Source of the DNA: CAZABP01 sp964483245
GTDB lineage: Bacteria; Planctomycetota; UBA1135; UBA2386
DNA: 15,310 bases
Assembly (NCBI GenBank): GCA_964483245.1
Contig: CAZABP010000080.1
Location: 1 to 15,310, forward strand
Reading direction: 5' to 3'
The position numbers and the translations under genes are program-made. How positions within the stretch are numbered: position 1 is the first letter of the stretch; each line of letters opens with the position of its first letter. Below the pieces are notes generated by a model. The model was not told where the DNA came from. It ran no database searches and saw only the letters and a list, made by a program, of their open reading frames with translations. Below, in pieces: positions 6,290 to 12,116 of this stretch.

Positions 6290-7293
6290 GCCGGGACGGC
6301 GCGTTCGGCGAGCTGCATCGCCGTCTGCAGGTGCACGAGGTCCGCCTCTTCGGCCGGCACGTCGGTGATCAGCGTCGTGAACCCGGCGCGCAGGTAGCCG
6401 GCCAGCACGGCAGCGACCTGCGCATGGTCGCCGACCAGGTACGGGCAGAACGTCTGGTAGTTCTGGAACGGGTGCAGCCAGTACGTCTTCGCCTGCTCGG
6501 CTGACTGCCGCGCGAGGTCGGCGAGCTGGCGGTGCCAGTGCGAGTCGGAGACCTTCATCGCGAGCCCGTGCGCGAGCTGGCCGCGCCGGTCCGGCGGGAA
6601 CCGCGCGTGCGCCACGCGCCAGGCGTCAGCTGCGTCCTCGCGCGCGAGGATCCCGACCCGGATCCCGCGGCGCAGGCCGGGTTCGAACGGCTGCGTGTAG
6701 TGCTCCGGCGGCTCCGGATAGCTGACTGCGGTCGCGCCGAGCGCGTGCGCCGCCGCGAGCCCGGCCGGCGACGAGCCGGAGATCAGGAACGCCGACGCGA
6801 GCTCCGGCGGCAGCGGCGGCGTCAGCTTGAGCCCCTGCACCTGCCACCAGGTCCCCGGCTCACTGGTCGCTTCGCCATCCAGCAGCCGCTGCACGATCCG
6901 CGCGAACTCGATCGTGCGGTCGTAGCGCCGGTCGTGCTCGGTCTGGTCGCCGAGCGCGACGAGGTCGTTCTTGAAGCCACCGGCGAGCAGATTCAGGTCG
7001 ATCCGGCGTGCGTGCAGGTGCGCGAACGTCGCGACCAGCTTCGCGACCGTGTACGGATGCTGGTAGATCGGCTGCACCGCGATCAACGGCACGAGGCGCT
7101 CCGTTGCCGTGCGCAGCACTTCGGCGGCGAGCCACGGATCGACGAGTCCGTTGTCGGTGTAGACCAACATGCCGTGGCAACCGTGCAGCTCGCTCCACCG
7201 CGCCGCCGCCTGCATCCGCGGGATCAGCTCTCGCTGCGGGACCAGGTTCGACGGCGGGCAGGTCGTGTAGACGGTGGTCCGGAGCTGCTCCAT
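6286..7293 (-). CDS. Luciferase-like FMN-dependent monooxygenase, SsuD-like (335 aa), first gene of the operon
   Basis: The protein belongs to the bacterial luciferase superfamily (TIM barrel, reduced FMN and oxygen). Signs are the early VYTTCPP strand, LVYTDNGLVDPWLAAEVL, RIDLNLLAGGFKNDLVALGD followed by HDRRYDRTIEFARIVQRLL (the Asp/Tyr-rich segment typical of alkanesulfonate monooxygenase SsuD), and SGSSPAGLAAAHALGATAVSYPEPPEHY. Length is close to SsuD (about 380) but somewhat short. No sulfur-uptake genes are nearby, so desulfonation is not implied. Luciferase-type enzymes in biosynthetic clusters oxidise carbon, nitrogen or carrier-bound substrates. A flavin reductase would be needed and is not seen here. 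ATG at 7293 has no clear Shine-Dalgarno. The promoter must lie in the 53-base spacer shared with glpK. Confidence 0.9.
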   Translation of the reverse strand: MEQLRTTVYTTCPPSNLVPQRELIPRMQAAARWSELHGCHGMLVYTDNGLVDPWLAAEVLRTATERLVPLIAVQPIYQHPYTVAKLVATFAHLHARRIDLNLLAGGFKNDLVALGDQTEHDRRYDRTIEFARIVQRLLDGEATSEPGTWWQVQGLKLTPPLPPELASAFLISGSSPAGLAAAHALGATAVSYPEPPEHYTQPFEPGLRRGIRVGILAREDAADAWRVAHARFPPDRRGQLAHGLAMKVSDSHWHRQLADLARQSAEQAKTYWLHPFQNYQTFCPYLVGDHAQVAAVLAGYLRAGFTTLITDVPAEEADLVHLQTAMQLAERAVPA

Positions 7294-7313
7294 TGCGAGG
7301 CCGGCGGATCATA

Positions 7314-7335
7314 GCTGCGCCTGCGCGGGCGCAGT
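7314..7335. promoter_or_regulatory. Inverted repeat in the divergent spacer between the operon and glpK (candidate operator)
   Basis: CTGCGCC (7315-7321) and GGCGCAG (7328-7334) are exact reverse complements with a 6-base gap; a G-T pair extends the stem by one. It sits in the only 53 bases between two divergent start codons, 12 bases before the glpK ATG and 20 from the operon ATG. It could be a dimeric repressor site or a glpK leader hairpin. Confidence 0.4.
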
Positions 7336-7346
7336 ACAAGCCGCGC

Positions 7347-8807
7347 ATGGCGCGGCTGCACCTCGCACTCGACCAGGGCACGACCTCGAGCCGTGCGTTC
7401 GTCTATGACGACGATGGCATTGTGCGGGCGCGTGCGACGCGCGCGCTGACGCAGCATTTCCCCTCACCCGGCCTCGTCGAGCACGAGGCCGAAGAGATCT
7501 TCGCCGGACAGTGGGATGCGGCGCGCGAAGCCGTCGCCGCGGCCGGCGGCGGCGACGTGGCATCGGTCGGGATCACGAACCAGCGCGAGACCGTCGTGCT
7601 GTTCGAGCGCGCGAGCGGCAAGCCGCTGCACCGTGCGATCGTGTGGCAGGACCGGCGCACGGCGGAGCTGCTCGCGCAGTTGCGCGCAGCAGGCCACCAA
7701 GCCGCCGTGCGTGCGCGGACCGGGCTGACGCTCGATCCGTACTTCTCGGCGGCGAAGATCGCCTGGCTGCTCGACCAGGTGCCCGGCGCCCGCGCGCGCG
7801 CCGAACGGGGTGAGCTCGTCGCCGGCACGATCGACTGTTGGCTGCTGCACCGGTTGACCGCCGGTGCGGTCTGCGCGACCGAACCGTCGAATGCGAGTCG
7901 CACGAGCCTGTTCGACCTCGCGGCCGGCGACTGGAGTGACGAGCTCTGCACACGTTTCCGCGTGCCGCGGGCCTGCCTGCCGGAGATCCGCGCCTCGGCA
8001 GGAGACTTCGGCACCGTCGCCGCGACCGGCTGGCCGATCCGCGGCGTGCTCGGCGATCAACAGGCGGCGTTGCTGGGCCAGGGCTGCACGTCACCCGGCA
8101 TGGCGAAGTGCACGTACGGGACCGGTGCGTTCCTGCTGCTGCACTGTGGCGATCGCGTGCCGGCGCCGCCAGCCGGGATCGTTGCGACCGTCGCATGGCG
8201 CATCGGCGCCAAGACCGAGTACGCGCTGGAGGGGAGCATCCTCGTCAGCGGCGCGCTCGTGCAGTGGCTGCGCGATGGACTCGGCTTGATCCGGGACTCC
8301 AGCGAGATCGAAGCGCTCGCACGCGCGGTCCCGGACAGTGGGGGACTGACGATCGTGCCGGCGCTGACCGGGCTCGGCGCGCCGCACTGGGACCCGACCG
8401 CGCGTGGCGCCATGTTCGGGATCACGCGGGGGACGCGCCGCGAGCACATCGCGCGCGCCGCGCTCGAAGCCATGGCATTGCAGGTCGACGATGTGCTGCA
8501 GGCGTTCGCCGCCGGCGGCACCGCACCGTTGCGCGAGCTGCGCGTGGACGGTGGCGCGACCGCGAACCGGTTGCTGCTCGAGATCCAGGCCGCGCTCAGC
8601 GGCGTCCCGGTGCTACGCCCACCGGACATCGAGACGACGGCGCGCGGCGCGATGTGCATCGCGCGGATCGGGGGCGGGGAACGCGGGATCCCGAGCGCGG
8701 CAGCGTCCGCCTTCGTGCGGATCGCATCGGATCCGCGGCTCCTCGACCGGGATCGCCTCCGGCAGCGCTTCCGGACTGCCGTAGAGCGCTCGCGCGAGTG
8801 GCCGTGA
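7347..8807 (+). CDS. glpK: Glycerol kinase (486 aa)
   Basis: It transfers phosphate from ATP to glycerol, giving sn-glycerol 3-phosphate, in the cytoplasm. The FGGY kinase fold shows the phosphate loop DQGTTSSR (9-16). The glycerol-binding residues line up with those of E. coli GlpK: Arg80-Glu81 in NQRETVVLF, Trp100 in IVWQDRRT, Tyr132, and Asp237 in GDQQAALLGQ (E. coli Arg83, Glu84, Trp103, Tyr135, Asp245). Further signatures are YGTGAFLLL, PALTGLGAPHWDP, ARGAMFGITRG and LRVDGGATANRLLLE. Length is slightly below the usual ~500; the C-terminus after ETTARGAM is divergent. ATG at 7347 puts the phosphate loop at the normal distance from the N-terminus. No glpF or glpD is adjacent, so the gene stands alone. 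It converges on the subtilase gene with only 32 bases between stops. Confidence 0.95.
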   Translation: MARLHLALDQGTTSSRAFVYDDDGIVRARATRALTQHFPSPGLVEHEAEEIFAGQWDAAREAVAAAGGGDVASVGITNQRETVVLFERASGKPLHRAIVWQDRRTAELLAQLRAAGHQAAVRARTGLTLDPYFSAAKIAWLLDQVPGARARAERGELVAGTIDCWLLHRLTAGAVCATEPSNASRTSLFDLAAGDWSDELCTRFRVPRACLPEIRASAGDFGTVAATGWPIRGVLGDQQAALLGQGCTSPGMAKCTYGTGAFLLLHCGDRVPAPPAGIVATVAWRIGAKTEYALEGSILVSGALVQWLRDGLGLIRDSSEIEALARAVPDSGGLTIVPALTGLGAPHWDPTARGAMFGITRGTRREHIARAALEAMALQVDDVLQAFAAGGTAPLRELRVDGGATANRLLLEIQAALSGVPVLRPPDIETTARGAMCIARIGGGERGIPSAAASAFVRIASDPRLLDRDRLRQRFRTAVERSREWP

Positions 8808-8839
8808 GTGCGTCCTGACAAGTCGGAGCTTGGACTGCG

Positions 8840-11800
8840 CTATTGCACGGCGCCGCCAAACGTCACGCGCAAGACGTCCGAGAGGATGAGGCTGCCTGAG
8901 ATGTGGGCCTGAAAGTACAGGTGCTGGTGGAGCAGCGCGGGATCGTTTGGGATCGGGATGGGGAAGAACGTCGCATCTCCCATCGTAGAAGCCGTGCGGC
9001 TGTCGAGCTGGGTCCAGTTGTCGACAAGGAGCCGGCAGGGCAGGCCTTGGTACTCCTGGTATCCGGCCCCGACGACGAGGTTGACGGTCGCGCCCGCTCC
9101 CGCTTGGCGAGCTTGGAATAGCAGCGTCCCGCCGAGCTGCGGGAACCCGTACGCGTCGAGCTTGGGCCCGATTGGAGTCGACTCTCCTTCGAGCAGCCAG
9201 AGCACGGGTGCATGGCCCTTGTAGAGGCGATCGTTCGGCGGTTGCGGCGAGTACACGACCATCGCGTAGTCCGGCCAGTTGTCGTCGGCAACCCAGTCGA
9301 CGCCATAGTTGCACGAGCCTTCGACAAAGCTCGTGCGCATCCAGATGCCGAGATGGTCGCTGGCCCCGATCGTGAAGGACTGCCCCGGATCGAACGGGAT
9401 GATGATCGGGAACGTGTTCCAGCTCCGCGCGCTCCACATCGGCTGATGGAGCACGATGTCCTTCGGACCTGCGATGACCTGCACCGGGTTGTGCCCGCTG
9501 CTTGGCGGCGTCGAAGCAAACGGCCACATCAACCCGCTCACGTCTCCGGGAGGGTAGCTGGCGGTCATCTTGTAGACCCACAGCTCGTGGACCCGGAGCT
9601 TGGCGGCGCAGCCCGAGACTCCGCGCCAAGCCCGCATGCCGATCCCTCGGATGGTGACTGCCTGGCCGAACAGTCTCGGTGCGCCGTAGGCGAGTGACAT
9701 TCCTTGGAACCCACCCGTGCTCACACCCAGACCTTGGAACGTTGCGTCCGAAGTCGCCGGGGCGTTGTAGAACAGCGGACCGCTGCCGTAGGCCTGCGCG
9801 TACGAGCTCGGAACGACTCGCGTGATACGTTGGTCCGGAACCTCATGTGTGCAGCCGGCGGGTTGCGGGATGCTCGTCACGAATCCCGGGTGCGTGCGCT
9901 GGCTGACGTGGCTTCCGTCGTTCTGGATCGTGCGGGCTGCGATGGAGACTGGCACAATCAACCCCGTTACCAATCCGTCCACCGCGCGGATGCGGATGTC
10001 GACCGACGTCGTCCCGGACCCCGGTACGCGAAACGTGACGCGCTCGTGCGTGTTGCGCGGCGAATCGGAGCGTGCGATCACGATTCCGCCATGGAGCACT
10101 TCGAGATCGATGTTGGCCCAGCCCATGCCGCTGCCGGCGGCGGGATCGAACTCCGGCGGGAACACACGCGGCCAGGCGATCGCGAGGGCGCACAGGCTGC
10201 CGCCGGTGACACCGGTCCAGGTCGTAGTCACCGGGCTCGTGTCGGCCAGTGAAACAGTCTGGGCGAATGCGTTGTCCAATCGCTGCGCGAACCGTGCCAG
10301 AAGGTCATCGCGCGTGTAGCCGGACCCGACGGCGTTGCGCTCCACGTACGTTGCGCGCGAATGCGCTGTGCCCCATCCACTGGATTCCATCAACGGATCG
10401 ATCGTCGCGAGCAGGATCGCCGCCCGCGTCTCCTGCGCGTCGGCGAGCGGGAGATGACCGCGATACAGCGCCGCCGCGCCAGCGACCTGCGGCGCGGACA
10501 TCGAGGTACCGGCGGCGTTGTATTCGTTCTGTCCGAGCGCGGTCCCCCGGCAGCCCCCGGGGTTGTGCTTGTAGTCGATCAGCGGCATCACGACCTGGGT
10601 CAGCGTTGGGTCGAGCGAAGTTCCATGGCCCGCACCCGAGGCGCTGACGTCGGGGTAGTAGCGCTCCGGATCGCCGAACAACGGACCTCGGCTCGTGTAG
10701 CGCTGCGGGAAGCGCGCGGTGGAGGAGACGTACTTGTGTACGTTGCCGACGCTGAGCCCGTTCGTGAAGCCGTGTCCGAACTCTGCTGCATCCCCTTCGT
10801 TCCCTGCGGCCGTGACGACGAGGATGTCGAACTCCCGGGAAAGCAGATCGAGCGAGAGCTGCGTGATGTCCTGCGGATCCGACCAGCCCGCGTACGAGAT
10901 GTTCAGCACATCCACGAGCGTGCCCTGCTCGGGCAGACCGGGGTTCTCCAGGATCCACTGCGCGAGCGCCTGGATCGCATCGAGCACGATGCTGGTGCTG
11001 GTCGCCCATGTGGGGGTCTGGCTGATGCTGAACGACAGGAGCTGTGCGTCGGGGGCGTGGCCCATGCTAAAGTACGAGGTTGGAGAATCGAGGATACCTA
11101 CTGCGATCGCGGCGACGCCGGTGCCGTGCCTTGCCTGCGGATACCAGGGTTGAAGCAAAGGACATTGCGGGTCGACCCGCGGCAGGGTCGTGGTCGAGTT
11201 GCAGTCGATGTTGCCGATCTGCGTGTGCGCGAGGACCCTCGACATGTTCGGGTTGTTTGCAGACCGGAATGCCCTGTGGTGATCAGGGTTTGGCTGCCAC
11301 AACGGCAAGTCGCCAGTCTGGTCGAGATCGACACCCGTGTCGAAGAGGGCCACGACGGCTCCGACGCCAGTCAACGGAGGTTGCCCGAGGTGCACGGCCT
11401 GGAAGTTGTGGTTGTCCTGGTCGCCGCTCCGGCCGATCAGAGAGCCGGACGACAGAGCGGATGCGGCAAGCGGCCGCCAAGCGTCCGGCACGACGCTGCG
11501 CACGAGCGGATGCGCGAGGAGCTCCTGAAGGCGGGCGCGCGGGATCTCGATCGCACAAGCACTGGCGATCCAGTACTGCTCGTCGACGCGACCACCGAGC
11601 TCACCGAGGCGCTTTGCAACCGCATCCTGGTCGGCCTTCACCGCATCGCGGAGTTGCGCCAGCAGCCGCACTCGCTGGCTGCGGTCCGCCGAGGCGCGGA
11701 TCTCGGCCATCTTCGCGGACAACGAGAAACTGCGGCCCCTGAGTGAGGTTATCCAACGCTCCGTCGCGGCGAGCTGTCCTTGCCGCTGCGAGCCGGTCGC

Positions 11801-11896
11801 CTGAGCCGCGAGCGCGGACGCAAGCGCGGCGAGGACAAAGACGGCGACTCGCCATGATCTGCCAACCCGACTGGTTCCCATCGGTCTCACTTTCAT
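8840..11896 (-). CDS. Secreted subtilisin-like serine protease (S8 family) with C-terminal beta modules (1018 aa)
   Basis: The catalytic triad is complete: Asp186 in ALFDTGVDLD, His257 in RHGTGVAAIA, and Ser465 in AAGTSMSAPQVAG, with the oxyanion Asn366 in VVTAAGNEGD. An N-terminal signal peptide (MKVRPMGTSRVGRSWR, then VAVFVLAALASALA-AQA near 32) directs export. Residues ~40-165 look like a helical propeptide. After the catalytic domain (~170-520) come beta-rich regions: ~570-690, then ~700-905 rich in Trp, Pro and Gly, and a final module from ~910 (GPKLDAYGFPQLGG...). This last module matches the repeated C-terminal domain of secreted planctomycete proteins. ATG 11896 is one option; ATG 11881 (MGTSRV...), preceded by GTGAG, is equally plausible, and a TTG at 11977 is open but unlikely. 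The gene is divergent from the Kelch-type gene, which shares the terminal module type. Likely an extracellular or cell-surface protease. Confidence 0.92.
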   Translation of the reverse strand: MKVRPMGTSRVGRSWRVAVFVLAALASALAAQATGSQRQGQLAATERWITSLRGRSFSLSAKMAEIRASADRSQRVRLLAQLRDAVKADQDAVAKRLGELGGRVDEQYWIASACAIEIPRARLQELLAHPLVRSVVPDAWRPLAASALSSGSLIGRSGDQDNHNFQAVHLGQPPLTGVGAVVALFDTGVDLDQTGDLPLWQPNPDHHRAFRSANNPNMSRVLAHTQIGNIDCNSTTTLPRVDPQCPLLQPWYPQARHGTGVAAIAVGILDSPTSYFSMGHAPDAQLLSFSISQTPTWATSTSIVLDAIQALAQWILENPGLPEQGTLVDVLNISYAGWSDPQDITQLSLDLLSREFDILVVTAAGNEGDAAEFGHGFTNGLSVGNVHKYVSSTARFPQRYTSRGPLFGDPERYYPDVSASGAGHGTSLDPTLTQVVMPLIDYKHNPGGCRGTALGQNEYNAAGTSMSAPQVAGAAALYRGHLPLADAQETRAAILLATIDPLMESSGWGTAHSRATYVERNAVGSGYTRDDLLARFAQRLDNAFAQTVSLADTSPVTTTWTGVTGGSLCALAIAWPRVFPPEFDPAAGSGMGWANIDLEVLHGGIVIARSDSPRNTHERVTFRVPGSGTTSVDIRIRAVDGLVTGLIVPVSIAARTIQNDGSHVSQRTHPGFVTSIPQPAGCTHEVPDQRITRVVPSSYAQAYGSGPLFYNAPATSDATFQGLGVSTGGFQGMSLAYGAPRLFGQAVTIRGIGMRAWRGVSGCAAKLRVHELWVYKMTASYPPGDVSGLMWPFASTPPSSGHNPVQVIAGPKDIVLHQPMWSARSWNTFPIIIPFDPGQSFTIGASDHLGIWMRTSFVEGSCNYGVDWVADDNWPDYAMVVYSPQPPNDRLYKGHAPVLWLLEGESTPIGPKLDAYGFPQLGGTLLFQARQAGAGATVNLVVGAGYQEYQGLPCRLLVDNWTQLDSRTASTMGDATFFPIPIPNDPALLHQHLYFQAHISGSLILSDVLRVTFGGAVQ

Positions 11897-11959
11897 GACC
11901 AGGATGCGCAGTTGTTCCGCGCTCGTAACGCTTGGACGCCGCGGATGACGCCTGGGCAC

Positions 11960-11992
11960 CCGTGCAACTCGGCGCAACGAACGCGTGCACGG
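11960..11992. promoter_or_regulatory. Separated inverted repeat in the protease/Kelch divergent spacer
   Basis: CCGTGCA (11960-11966) and TGCACGG (11986-11992) are exact reverse complements 19 bases apart, giving half-sites with centres about 26 bases apart. This could be a pair of operator half-sites on successive helix turns. Evidence is only the symmetry and position. Confidence 0.25.
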
Positions 11993-12005
11993 TCAGCGCC
12001 TGGGA

Positions 12006-12027
12006 CGTCACTGCAATTTCAGTGACG
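12006..12027. promoter_or_regulatory. Perfect 8-bp inverted repeat between divergent secreted-protein genes
   Basis: CGTCACTG (12006-12013) and CAGTGACG (12020-12027) are exact reverse complements around the A/T-rich gap CAATTT. It lies 110 bases from the protease start and 89 from the Kelch-type start. The layout of two 8-base half-sites with an AT-rich spacer fits a dimeric transcription factor site; it would also fold in RNA. No T-tract follows, so it is not an intrinsic terminator. Confidence 0.45.
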
Positions 12028-12116
12028 CGGTAGCATTTCTCGCGCTGGCATGCCGGTTGTTCCACATGGATCGCTCGGCGAACCAGAGTGACGACAACGC
12101 AAACGTGAGGCTTCCG

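Noticed and set aside
4046..6397. Long open frame on the plus strand (about 780 codons) opposite the operon
   Set aside because: The opposite strand encodes four proteins with clear motifs; this frame is a low-complexity Arg/Ala shadow.
8808..8839. Terminator between convergent glpK and protease genes
   Set aside because: Only 32 bases separate the stops, and I see no stem followed by a T-tract on either strand.
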